A DNA stretch of 64,000 nt, from positions 124,001 to 188,000 of the forward strand of contig CAVRMF010000030.1 in the NCBI GenBank assembly GCA_963721905.1, in the 5' to 3' direction. The notes under the pieces were generated by a model. It worked only from the letters and a program-made list of their open reading frames with translations. It made no database searches and was not told where the DNA came from. Origin of the DNA: Roseiarcus sp963721905. GTDB taxonomy: Bacteria > Pseudomonadota > Alphaproteobacteria > Rhizobiales > Beijerinckiaceae. The position numbers were made by a program, and so were the translations under genes. The stretch's first letter is position 1. Each line of letters opens with the position of its first letter. This document shows positions 10,208 through 18,449 of this stretch, in pieces.

Positions 10208-10231
10208 TTTCTCCCTGCTAACAGGGAGAAA
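10208..10231. terminator. Perfect 10-bp inverted repeat after soxB
   Basis: TTTCTCCCTG and CAGGGAGAAA are perfect inverted copies separated by CTAA, 42 bases after the soxB stop. The hairpin could end or stabilise the soxB transcript now that it is cut off from soxD. A run of T does not follow, so intrinsic termination is only possible, not shown. It also overlaps the first unit of a cluster of AACAGG repeats. Confidence 0.45.
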
Positions 10232-10390
10232 TAAGAGACGATCAGCCGATTCAGCTTAAACTTTCCGCGAAAGAAGCCTTTGTTTCCAATCGGTTGTGAT
10301 GACACCCCCACGCGCGGCGAGAGCACCGTAATAGGAAGATAACAGGACCCTTAACAGGGGGATAAATCGAGATAACAGGAAGAGAACAGG
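10220..10390. repeat. Cluster of AACAGG repeats at the left end of the accessory insertion
   Basis: AACAGG occurs at 10220, 10341, 10353, 10374 and 10385, mostly as TAACAGG or ATAACAGG, with an inverted copy CCTGTT at 10204. The units are irregularly spaced and separated by short A-rich stretches. I recall similar clusters flanking mobile DNA in rhizobial genomes, but their role is unknown to me. They mark the boundary between the sox operon and foreign-looking DNA. Confidence 0.5.
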
Positions 10391-10480
10391 CGGGCGGAGC
10401 GAGCGCCGCGCCGCCGCCATTTCATGGAGAATGGCTGGCGCCCAAGATTCCGGTTTCCGCTTCCGGGGGCCGAATTTTAG

Positions 10481-10522
10481 CGTCAAGTGTCACTTGACGG
10501 ACGACACTGCAGATTGTATTAG
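10481..10522 (+). promoter_or_regulatory. higBA promoter with a perfect palindromic operator
   Basis: CGTCAAGTG and CACTTGACG form a perfect 9-bp palindrome around a central T (10481-10499). Its right arm supplies the -35 hexamer TTGACG (10494-10499), which is followed after 17 bases by TATTAG (10517-10522). The toxin ATG is only 13 bases after the -10, so the transcript is probably leaderless or nearly so. The layout fits autorepression by the HigA antitoxin. Confidence 0.7.
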
Positions 10523-10534
10523 ACTGGGAACAGG

Positions 10535-10824
10535 ATGAAGATCCGGAGCATAAGGCACAAAGGCCTGCGGCGGTTGATGGAGGCGGACGAACGTTCCGGG
10601 CTTCCGGCAGCCAGCATCGATAAAATCCGCGCCATCCTGTCTTTTCTGCAAGACATGGCGACAGCGGACGAGTTGCGCGTGATGTCGAGCTGGAAGGCGC
10701 ACCAATTGACCGGCGACCGAAAATGACGTGGGCGCTGCACGTGACGAAGAACTGGCGCATCACGTTCCAGATTGACCGCGAGGAGATCGAAATCATCGAC
10801 CTGGACTACGAAGACTATCACTAG
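10535..10824 (+). pseudogene. higB: HigB/RelE-type toxin gene, split by a one-base frameshift
   Basis: HigB toxins are small ribosome-dependent mRNA endonucleases. The first frame (10535-10726, 63 residues, starting MKIRSIRHKGLRRLMEADE) matches the N-terminal half and ends after HQLTGDRK. The second (10723-10824, 33 residues) supplies the C-terminal half (WALHVTKNWRITFQI, EIIDLDYEDYH). Intact homologues run straight through this junction with a glycine or similar residue, so one base is missing at about 10723-10726. The two pieces overlap as ATGA, so a split product is conceivable, but the likely result is loss of toxin activity. The gene precedes its antitoxin, the usual order for HigBA. Confidence 0.75.
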
Positions 10825-10835
10825 GAGCAAAACAG

Positions 10836-11168
10836 ATGGCCGACTTAGGCTACCGCATGAAAAACCCGGTCCATCCGGGGGGATTTATCCGCCGCGAGAT
10901 CATCGAGCCGCTTGAGCTATCCGTCACCTCCGCCGCCAAGGTCCTCGACGTGTCGCGGCAAAGCCTTTCGACCCTCTTGAACGAGGGCGCGGACCTCTCC
11001 CCTGACATGGCCCTGCGGATCGAGAAAGCGTTCGGCGTGTCGATGGATACGCTGATGCGCATGCAAAACAGTTTTGACATCGCCCAGGCTCGCAGCCGCG
11101 AGGGCGAAATCAAGGTCGATCGCTACGTCCCGAGAGCGAAGGATTCGGCCGAGCCGAAGTTGGCTTGA
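10836..11168 (+). CDS. higA: HigA-type antitoxin with HTH domain
   Basis: A 110-residue XRE-family protein that would neutralise HigB and repress the operon. The opening PVHPGGFIRREIIEPLELS is characteristic of HigA. The HTH follows (SAAKVLDVSRQSLSTLLNEG, residues about 34-53), with the typical ADLSPDMALRIEKAFG continuation. It begins 11 bases after the toxin reading frame, preceded by AGGAGCAAAACAG. With the toxin broken, it may persist only as a repressor or orphan antitoxin. Confidence 0.9.
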   Translation: MADLGYRMKNPVHPGGFIRREIIEPLELSVTSAAKVLDVSRQSLSTLLNEGADLSPDMALRIEKAFGVSMDTLMRMQNSFDIAQARSREGEIKVDRYVPRAKDSAEPKLA

Positions 11169-12732
11169 ACATGGAGGTTTTGGATAAGGGCCGGCCGAGA
11201 CAGCGCGACGCGGGGCACCTTGCTCCGGGAACTACGATTACCCTAGAGCGGTTTGATCATATCGAGGACGTTTAAGCCGCCTTTGTGGATAACGGGTGTT
11301 CCGTTCGGCGCATTCCCAGTGTTGAAGATATCTTCCCAGAATTTCGCGAGCGCCTTGCCACCGAACGCGGTCGATGACAGCTGGTAATCAACCCAAAGAG
11401 GTAAACGTCCCAAATGATCGAGAAAATTCCCGATATTCGTCCACAATTGTTCCGGGAATGTTGTCTGAAATAGCTTTTCCAAAATTACGTTGCGCCCTGT
11501 ATTTGTGAAGTAGTTGAATATGACCTTGGTTACGAAGGGTAGCCATCCTGCCATAACCTCTTCACGGCCTATGCGACCGGCCCGAAGGTGATTATCCGGA
11601 ATCTTATCGCCTTTTTGAACCTTGTTTTCGATCCGCTCCGTCCCCCGAGCGAAGTCGTATTTTCCATCTGTGTAGTAGGCCTCGGCGATCATCGACATTA
11701 GCCGGACCAGCTGTTTGCGCTCAAGATCCCTTCGATTCTCGCCGTCCGCAGTAACCCCGTAAAACGGCGTCTCCAACATATCCTTGCCGATGAAGAACGA
11801 AAAGAAGGTCTTCTCGATCGTCGAATAGGATATCGGCTTCTCGCCGCCCTTCCCTCCCCACTCGATAAAGTCCCGAAGCTTGTTTTCTTCGTCGTGAGAA
11901 ATCGAGTTCCGCTGAGCGTCGAGAATGTAGCGGCGGATTTGAGCTTGCTCCCCGCGAAAATGTTCGACGAGATCGCGTTCCGAGAATTGATCGTCGCCAG
12001 GCGACTTGCCCTTTTCCTTCAAGAAACGTTCGATACGATCGCCCAGGATCGTCGCCCCGAGGAACCGTTGCGTGGATTTGTCGAAGGCGATCTGACGCAG
12101 GCTCGTCCCGGCGTTCGTGTTCGTCGTGATCAGCACGTCTGTGTCCGGATCGATAAATACACGGACCGGCAGCCACCTCTGATCGAGTAAGATTTGTGCA
12201 GCTGCCTTGTGCTGACCGTCAAATATGCGCACCCGCGGACCCCCAGCATCGGTCGTGTCGATCCAAGCAAGCGGAATGTGCAATTGTGGTCGCTTCCGAT
12301 GAAATTCCTCAATGAGGCCACGTATCGAGTTGCCGATAGCACGCGGATTAATTTTGTGATCGTGATGCAGATACTCAAGCGGCAGGCGCAGAAAAGTCGT
12401 CCGCATTCCTGACAGGTCGTCGACCCAGATCGGCGACATACTTTCGTCGTAGAGACTCATTTGAGTGAGCTTATATTGGAACGTCTCGGCGTCGGCCTTG
12501 GCATGGAGCGGATATTTGGCTCCGCCGAAGTGCGCTAGAACGTCACCTAGATTTGCGCCCCGAGGGTCGTTTGCCTTTTCACGAATGACGTCAAGGAGGT
12601 GCAGTACACGCGCGACGTAGAGATGCGCGGCTTGCTTGCTTTCATTCGCGCGAGCGAACACGACAGCCCAATTGCTCTCGTCGTCTGGACCTTTGTCCCG
12701 TGTCGGAACGATGTGATCAACTTCCGTTTCGT

Positions 12733-13698
12733 CTAGGTGTGTGGTCCCGGAATGAGATGGCGCGGGTTGATTTTGAAGGCGGCGGGGTCGTTCGTCCATG
12801 CATTGCAGATGGCCTGATAGGGCGTTCGCCATCTTAGCGCCTTTAGGTGCTTGGCGAAGTTGTAGGCTGTGACGAAGGCCAGTACGTGCGCCTTGAGGCT
12901 TTCGAGGTCTTCGTAGTGGAAGACTTTGACCGTGGCGTCTTTGATGGTGCGGTTCATTCGCTCTGCCTGGCCGTTGGTCCAGGGATGGTAGGGCTTGGTC
13001 AACCGATGCTCGATCCCATGTTCGATGCAGACGCGATCGAAGATGTGCGGGCCGAGGAAACGCCGGCTGGGGCCTTCGCGATTCTTGGGCAGATCGGCGA
13101 AGGCCATACCGTTATCGGTTAGCACGGTGTGGATTTTGTAGGGGAAGGCGGCCACGACATTTCTCAGAAAAGCTGCTCCCTCCTTCTTTCCGGCGCTGTC
13201 GTGGAACTCGACGTAGGTGAATTTCGAGACCCGGTCGATCGCCAGGAACATGACCAGCTTGCCGTCGGTGTGTCGCAGTTCGCTGCTGTCGATGTGGACA
13301 TAGCCGATCTGGTAGCTCTTGAACCGGTTGCGCTTGTCGCTGGCCTCTTCCTTCGGAAGCCTGGAGATCCCATGCCGCTGGAGGCAACGGTGCAGCGCGC
13401 TCCGGCTGAGGTTGGGAATGGTATCCCTCAGGCAGCCCAGCACGTCGTCCAGCGGCAACAGCGTCTTCTGGCGGAACGCTACCACGATGGCTTCCTCGGC
13501 TGGCGTCAGCACCGTGCTCTTCGGAGCCTTCGGCCCCATCGGCGCATCGGCCGTCGTGGTCCGCTGGCGCCACTTCCGCACAGTCTTGGGGTTCAGGTCG
13601 TAGCGCGCTGCAAGGGAGCGGGCGCTCTCTTTCGACGCTTGGAGCTCGGCTCGAATACGCGGCGTCGTGCGGGCGCTGCCATGCAGAACGCTTGCCAT
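12733..13698 (-). CDS. IS481-family DDE transposase
   Basis: A 321-residue transposase. An N-terminal HTH (SLAARYDLNPKTVRKWRQR, residues about 28-46) is followed by an rve-type catalytic core. The acidic residues are visible in YVHIDSSELR, VLTDNGMAF and NGQAERMNRTIKD. The TAG stop codon (12735-12733) is not inside the element: it is made from the CTAG target duplication, so every insertion at CTAG would provide the stop. It appears intact. Confidence 0.95.
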   Translation of the reverse strand: MASVLHGSARTTPRIRAELQASKESARSLAARYDLNPKTVRKWRQRTTTADAPMGPKAPKSTVLTPAEEAIVVAFRQKTLLPLDDVLGCLRDTIPNLSRSALHRCLQRHGISRLPKEEASDKRNRFKSYQIGYVHIDSSELRHTDGKLVMFLAIDRVSKFTYVEFHDSAGKKEGAAFLRNVVAAFPYKIHTVLTDNGMAFADLPKNREGPSRRFLGPHIFDRVCIEHGIEHRLTKPYHPWTNGQAERMNRTIKDATVKVFHYEDLESLKAHVLAFVTAYNFAKHLKALRWRTPYQAICNAWTNDPAAFKINPRHLIPGPHT

Positions 13699-13761
13699 AG
13701 AACATCCTCCTCCTGACGACTCAGGAACGATGATGCACCATTACATTCCGGGACTGCACAC
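12737..13761 (-). mobile_element. IS481-family insertion sequence, complete, with CTAG target duplication
   Basis: A 1025-bp element bounded by CTAG on both sides (12733-12736 and 13762-13765). The ends are imperfect inverted repeats: GTGTGTGGTCCCGGAATG at the left and the complement of GTGTGCAGTCCCGGAATG at the right, with similarity continuing through ATGG. IS481 elements are known to prefer CTAG targets. It carries a single transposase gene on the minus strand. It sits inside, and in the same orientation as, the HNH/DGQHR gene, and precise removal would restore that gene's frame. Confidence 0.92.
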
Positions 13762-13882
13762 CTAGTGAGAGATCGATTTTCTTTTGGGTAATGAAGCAGA
13801 CCCCGTTTTGTCGCTTCCATAGGCGATCTTTGACGGCTTTTTTCTCTTCCGGCGAAAGACGAGCAAGCGCAAATGAGGACAT

Positions 13883-14189
13883 TTAAATTCCCAGCCCCAT
13901 GAGCCAGTGAGACCTCCCGATGCTTGGGCAACGGCGATGCCGAAATCTGACTCAACCGGGTTGAGACTGCGGCATCATAAGAAGCAATACAAGGGCAAAT
14001 GACTTGGCACTCTTGGATGGGGATTTGGGTCGATTGGCCCGTTCCGCCATTTCAGGCAAACGGTCGATAATTTGTCGCAATTACTGACGCCGCGAGGCAG
14101 CGCCAAGGATTGACAAAATACGCTGTCTGGCAGACGCCTTCTAGGGCGAAAACTCAAGATTTGGTTGTGAGCCAATTTGGGAGGGTCGA
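13883..14189. other. Intergenic region upstream of the interrupted HNH gene
   Basis: No gene is recognised here. The stretch is less GC-rich than the core genes. It would contain the promoter of the HNH/DGQHR gene (leftward) and the leader of the small gene at 14190 (rightward, with GGGAGGG before the start). Confidence 0.45.
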
Positions 14190-14483
14190 ATGAAAGGAAC
14201 TGTGTCGGAAATTCATGGCGTTTGTCACAAGAAAAAACATGTGCTGGAAGAGAATGACACGCACTTCGTGAGTGGGTGGTGGAGTATAGATAAGAAGCAC
14301 ATTCGACCGGATGTAAAGTTCGCGGTTCACGAAAGAAAAAATGAGGAGTCCTATCTGCAGGGTGAAATTGAGAGCCTCGAAAGGGAAAGCGACGGAAAAA
14401 AAGCAATTCGTGTCTGCAAATCGAAGCCCGGTCTGCCTTGGTCGGGCGGCGGTAAAGGTGTGCTTGGATATAAGTGGATATAG
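14190..14483 (+). CDS. Small hypothetical protein of the accessory island
   Basis: A 97-residue, Lys/Glu-rich cytosolic protein that I cannot assign. It opens MKGTVSEIHGVCHKKKHV, contains SGWWSIDKKHI, KFAVHERKNEESYLQGEIES and ends GGGKGVLGYKWI. The WW-then-VHERKNEESYL pattern recalls small uncharacterised proteins often found beside nuclease genes. A strong Shine-Dalgarno (GGGAGGG, about six bases before the ATG) supports translation. Codon use is AT-richer than the neighbouring sox genes, matching the foreign DNA around it. Confidence 0.6.
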   Translation: MKGTVSEIHGVCHKKKHVLEENDTHFVSGWWSIDKKHIRPDVKFAVHERKNEESYLQGEIESLERESDGKKAIRVCKSKPGLPWSGGGKGVLGYKWI

Positions 14484-14706
14484 CAGGGCACCAAACACGG
14501 CTTCGTCTGCGCCGGTCATAGGCCTCAGAAAATCAACAGCACTTTATGGGCCGCGCAGTTCCCGCACGGTCTGCTCGGCGTCATCGCGAACACCACTGCG
14601 AGGTCCATTTAACCCATGTAGCCCTCTGACGCGGAATGACAGCTGTTTGCGCATCGCGGTCACCGGCGTAAGCATGCCGATTGGGTTTTGACCGTAGAGG
14701 CCTCGC

Positions 14707-14970
14707 ATGCAGATCTTCCCCTGCCCGTTCTGCGGTCCGCGAGACGAGACCGAATTCCACTATGTCGGCGAGCCGAAGGCGAGGCCCGAACCGGCGGAGG
14801 CGGTCAGCGACGCGGAGTGGTCCGGGTATCTCCATTTCAACGCCAATCCGAAAGGCGCGAGCCGGGAAATCTGGCTGCATATGACCTGCCTGGAATCATT
14901 TTTGATGACCCGGGACACGGCGACCAACGCCGTGCTTGGCAGCGAATTCTTCCCGAGGGCCGCGGCGTGA
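14707..14970 (+). CDS. soxD: Sarcosine oxidase, delta subunit
   Basis: An 87-residue zinc-binding subunit of the heterotetrameric sarcosine oxidase. The zinc ligands are visible: C6 and C9 in FPCPFCG, and H58 and C61 in WLHMTC. The conserved block WSGYLHFNANPKG lies between them. Its stop overlaps the soxA start (GTGA), so soxD, soxA and soxG form one translational unit. The gene follows the accessory insertion directly, with about 220 bases of sequence before it that could hold a new promoter. Confidence 0.95.
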   Translation: MQIFPCPFCGPRDETEFHYVGEPKARPEPAEAVSDAEWSGYLHFNANPKGASREIWLHMTCLESFLMTRDTATNAVLGSEFFPRAAA

Positions 14971-17813
14971 GCGGATTTCGGCTTCCCGCCGGGGGCGCAG
15001 TCGATCGTGGCCGGCCGCTCGCGTTCACTTTCGACGGCAAGCCCTATCTCGGCTTCAAAGGCGACAGCATCGCTTCTGCGCTGCTCGCCAGCGGCGTGCG
15101 GGTGGTTGGCCGCAGCTTCAAGTATCATCGCCCGCGCGGCGTCTGGGGCGCGTGGACCGAGGAGCCGAACGCGATCGTCGATGTGACGCGTTCGGGCCGG
15201 ACGACGCCAAATCTTCGCGCGACTGCCGAGGCGCTCGAAAACGATCTTGCCGTGCGATCGGTCAACGCCCTCCCGACGGCGGCGGAGGATCGGGCCGCGC
15301 TTCTCGACAGGCTCTCGGCCTTTATGCCTGCCGGCTTCTATTACAAGACATTTCTTTGGCCCCGCTGGGAGACGTTCGAACCGGCGATCCGCGCCATGGC
15401 GGGCCTTGGCCGCGTCGATCCGGACAATCGTCCCCCGGGCGGCAATCCGCAGTTCAATGCGCGCTGCGATATGCTGGTCGTCGGCGCCGGACCGGCAGGC
15501 CTCGCCGCGGCGAACGCGGCAGCGCGCTCGGGCCGCGTCGTGTTTCTGCTCGACGATCGCGCTGACATCGGGGGACAGCTTGTTCACCGCGGAGGCGCAA
15601 TCGAGGGCGGAGACTGGCGCGAATGGGCCGGGAGCGTTCGCGCCCAAGTCGAAGCAAGCGGCGGACGGGTGATGACGTCGACGACCGCGTTCGGCGTCTA
15701 TGACCATCGTCTCGTCTGCGCCTGGGAGCGCCGCGCGCCTCTTCCGGACGCGCTCTGGCGCATGAGGCCCAAGGCAATCGTTGTCGCCGCCGGCGCCATC
15801 GAGCGCCCGCTGGTCGTCCCCGACAACGACCGTCCGGGGGTGATGTCGGCAGACGCGGCGCTCGTCTATCTCCGCGGCTTCGCCGTTCTCGTCGGCAAGC
15901 GCGTTGCGATCGCGACCAACAACGACAGCGCCTATCCGGTCGCGGAGGCGCTGAGCGAGGCAGGCGCCGAGGTTCAAGTTCTCGACATTCGGCCCGACGC
16001 GCCAGTGACCACCGTCAGAGTCGAGCGCCGCGTCGAACTCGGAGGCGTGATCGGCGCGTCGGGCGTCGAGGGCGTCCGGATCGGCGGAGAGACGCGGGCC
16101 GTCGATACGTTGCTGCTGTCGGGCGGCTGGACCCCGACGGTGCACCTCTACGCTCAGGCTCAGGGCAAGCTCCGCTACGACGAGGCTCTCGCCGCGCTCG
16201 TGCCGAAGGTTGAAGTCGAGGGGGTTGCGGTCGCCGGGGCGGCGAACGGCGCCTTCACGCTGGACGAGGCCTTGCGGCAGGGTCACGCCGCCGGCGGCGG
16301 CGAGGGGGCGGCGCCAAACGCGCCGTCGGGTCAATATCGCGTGACGGCCGCATGGCCGAAGCCCGATGCGCCCGGACGGCGATGGATCGACTTCCAGAAC
16401 GACGTGACCTTGAAGGACGTCGCGCTCGCCGCCCGCGAGGGCTACGTCTCGGTCGAGCACTTGAAGCGCTACACCACGCTCGGCATGGCGACCGACCAGG
16501 GCAAGACCTCGAGCGTCAACGGGCTCGCCGCCATGGCCGCGCTGACGGGCCGCTCGATCGACGAAACGGGGACGACGACCTACCGGCCGCCCTTTGTTCC
16601 CGTGCCGATGGGCGTCATCGCCGGACGGCGTCGCGGCGCGCTGATGAGCCCGCTGAAGCGGCTGCCGCTCGAAGCGGAGCACCGCGCCGACGGCGCACAG
16701 ATGCGGGAATACGGCGCCTGGCTGAGGCCGGCCTGGTACGGTCCGGACGATCCCGAGCGGGCGATCCAGCGCGAGGCCGCCCGCGCCCGGGATGCGGTCG
16801 CGCTATTCGACGGCTCCTCGCTCGGCAAGATCGAGATCATTGGTCCCGACGCGGCGAAGCTCGCGGACTTCAACAGCTATAATCGCCTCTCCAATCTGAA
16901 GCCGGGCAAGGTCCGCTACGGCTTTCTCCTGCAGGAATCGGGGATCGTGTTCGATGACGGCGTGACGCTGCGCCTGGCGGAGGACCGCTTTCTCGTCTCC
17001 TGCTCGTCGGGCCACACCAACTCGGTCGTCACGCGCCTCGAGCTCTGGCGGCAGGACCGTTTCGATCCGCGCCGGGTCGCCATTCACGATACGACGGCGC
17101 AATGGGCGACCTTGACGCTGACGGGCCCCCGCACGCGCGACCTCGTTGCCGCGCTCGGCCTCGGCGTCGCGCTCGACGACGACAGCTTGCCCCACATGGC
17201 TTTCGCCGCAGGCTCTTTCGACGACGCGCCGCTGAGGATCGCGCGCGTCAGTTTCACCGGCGACCGGTCCTACGAGCTCTCCGTGCCGGCGAAGCGCGCA
17301 CGCGTGCTTCGCGCCCGCATTGTCGAGAAGCTGTCCGCGTTCGGCGGCGGCCTGCTCGAACTCGAGGGACTGATGATCCTGCGCGCCGAAAAAGGCTACA
17401 TCGTCGTCGGCAAGGATACGGACGGAACGACGATGCCGCACGATCTCGGGATTGCGGGTCCGCGCGAGCAGCGGAAGGACGAATATATCGGCAAACGCTC
17501 GCTGTTCATGCCGGTCGCCAACGACAAAGGCCGCAAGCAGTTTGTCGGACTGAGCGTCGCCCGCGGCGAGACCCCGCTGCCGACAGGCGCCCACGTGGTC
17601 GAAGGCGTAACGAAAGCGCGCCGCTCACTGGGCTATGTGACCTCGAGCTATATGAGTCCGACCCTTGGCGCCCCCGTGGCGCTGGGCCTCGTGGAGAACG
17701 GTCTCGCGCGCATGGGCGAAACAGTCGGCGTCTATCATCTCGGCGCCGAGCGGCGCGCCACGATCGGATCGCCAGTCGCGCTCGATCCGGAGGGAAAGCG
17801 GCTCCATGCGTGA
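14967..17813 (+). CDS. soxA: Sarcosine oxidase, alpha subunit
   Basis: A 948-residue subunit with NAD-binding and tetrahydrofolate-binding parts. The N-terminal region is a 2Fe-2S-like ferredoxin fold without cluster cysteines (FTFDGKPYLGFKGDSIASAL). The dinucleotide motif VVGAGPAGLAAANAA lies near residues 171-185. A substrate/dinucleotide domain follows, then a GcvT-like aminomethyltransferase domain at the C-terminus (LPLEAEHRADGAQMREYG, GFLLQESGIVFDDG). The GTG start at 14967 overlaps the soxD stop. The open frame extends further upstream across soxD, but that part is a shadow. The enzyme transfers the sarcosine methyl carbon to tetrahydrofolate. Confidence 0.95.
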   Translation: MSGFRLPAGGAVDRGRPLAFTFDGKPYLGFKGDSIASALLASGVRVVGRSFKYHRPRGVWGAWTEEPNAIVDVTRSGRTTPNLRATAEALENDLAVRSVNALPTAAEDRAALLDRLSAFMPAGFYYKTFLWPRWETFEPAIRAMAGLGRVDPDNRPPGGNPQFNARCDMLVVGAGPAGLAAANAAARSGRVVFLLDDRADIGGQLVHRGGAIEGGDWREWAGSVRAQVEASGGRVMTSTTAFGVYDHRLVCAWERRAPLPDALWRMRPKAIVVAAGAIERPLVVPDNDRPGVMSADAALVYLRGFAVLVGKRVAIATNNDSAYPVAEALSEAGAEVQVLDIRPDAPVTTVRVERRVELGGVIGASGVEGVRIGGETRAVDTLLLSGGWTPTVHLYAQAQGKLRYDEALAALVPKVEVEGVAVAGAANGAFTLDEALRQGHAAGGGEGAAPNAPSGQYRVTAAWPKPDAPGRRWIDFQNDVTLKDVALAAREGYVSVEHLKRYTTLGMATDQGKTSSVNGLAAMAALTGRSIDETGTTTYRPPFVPVPMGVIAGRRRGALMSPLKRLPLEAEHRADGAQMREYGAWLRPAWYGPDDPERAIQREAARARDAVALFDGSSLGKIEIIGPDAAKLADFNSYNRLSNLKPGKVRYGFLLQESGIVFDDGVTLRLAEDRFLVSCSSGHTNSVVTRLELWRQDRFDPRRVAIHDTTAQWATLTLTGPRTRDLVAALGLGVALDDDSLPHMAFAAGSFDDAPLRIARVSFTGDRSYELSVPAKRARVLRARIVEKLSAFGGGLLELEGLMILRAEKGYIVVGKDTDGTTMPHDLGIAGPREQRKDEYIGKRSLFMPVANDKGRKQFVGLSVARGETPLPTGAHVVEGVTKARRSLGYVTSSYMSPTLGAPVALGLVENGLARMGETVGVYHLGAERRATIGSPVALDPEGKRLHA

Positions 17814-18306
17814 GATAAACTGGCCGCCGGCGTGGCGCGCGGAGGGAATTCTGATCGACAGATCGCGCTTGCAGGCGCGGGCTTTGTCCGGTCGCGGCTC
17901 AGCGATGATCTCGGGCGAAATCGAGGCGGCGATCCGCGCGCTCGCTCCCGGTGCTCCGATCCTCGGCCTCTACGCGCTGGCGCCCGAGGGCGCGCATGCC
18001 CTGCGCATCGCCCGCGATCGCGCGCTCCTTGTGACGCCCGCGCCGCTCGGCACGGCAGACGGCTGGCGCGAAAGCTGGTGCGCGACGAGCGTCGACGACG
18101 GCTGGGCCGCGGTCGACGTCGCCGGCCCGGAGACGCCGCTCGCGCTCATGCAGGGGACGTCAACCGACCTCGCCGCTAACTCGCCGTCCGCCGCGGTCCT
18201 TTTCGCCGGGCTGCGCTGCCTGCTCGTGCGGACCGAAGCGGGCTTCCGGCTCCACGTCGAGGCGCCCTGGCTCGAGGCGCTGCTCATCTGGATGGACGGG
18301 GCGTGA
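17806..18306 (+). CDS. soxG: Sarcosine oxidase, gamma subunit
   Basis: A 166-residue subunit, poorly conserved in general but recognisable by position and by the GcvT-like pattern (LGLYALAPEGAHALRIARDR, DGWAAVDVAGPETPLAL). The ATG at 17806 overlaps the last codons of soxA by eight bases; earlier in-frame starts lie inside soxA and are not preferred. It completes the sox gene set, whose beta subunit is 7.6 kb upstream. Confidence 0.9.
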   Translation: MREINWPPAWRAEGILIDRSRLQARALSGRGSAMISGEIEAAIRALAPGAPILGLYALAPEGAHALRIARDRALLVTPAPLGTADGWRESWCATSVDDGWAAVDVAGPETPLALMQGTSTDLAANSPSAAVLFAGLRCLLVRTEAGFRLHVEAPWLEALLIWMDGA

Positions 18307-18449
18307 GGGCAGTTTTTCCGTATGCCGTGCCGAACGCGCGGTCACCGTGATGGCGCCGTTTTCGCGTAATCACTTCAGCGAGCGGTTCTCGATTAGCTGG
18401 CTTCCAACCCTCAGCCGGCGTCCAGAACCAGCGTTCGAGGAACGAACCG

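Larger units (their letters stand above)
11243..13882 (-). pseudogene. HNH nuclease / ParB-like (DGQHR-type) protein interrupted by an IS481-family element
   Basis: Two minus-strand pieces, 13882-13762 and 12736-11243, flank the insertion sequence. Removing the element and one copy of the CTAG duplication restores a single frame of 536 residues. It starts at ATG 13882 (MSSFALARLSPEEKKAVKDR) and runs through VCFITQKKIDLSL into DETEVDHIVPTRDKGPDD. That junction lies inside an HNH motif: DH, then N in DESNW, then ANESK. Further on, RIFDGQHKAAAQIL resembles the DGQHR/ParB-like core found in DndB and related proteins. The remainder is a long helical region I do not recognise. HNH plus DGQHR suggests a DNA-targeting defence or restriction protein; this is inference. 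A chimeric start inside the element (at 12832) could still yield a protein lacking the first half of the HNH. Confidence 0.75.

Noticed and set aside
10341..10390. Possible CRISPR array from repeated AACAGG
   Set aside because: Units are only about 6-9 bases, irregularly spaced and without spacers of constant length; no cas genes are nearby.
12737..12832. The chimeric start of the HNH-gene 3' fragment inside the IS
   Set aside because: These 32 codons are the transposase end read in another frame; the native start is across the element at 13882.
14688..14966. An N-terminal extension of soxA reaching back across soxD
   Set aside because: The GTG at 14967 overlaps the soxD stop in the usual way, and the extension lacks SoxA similarity.
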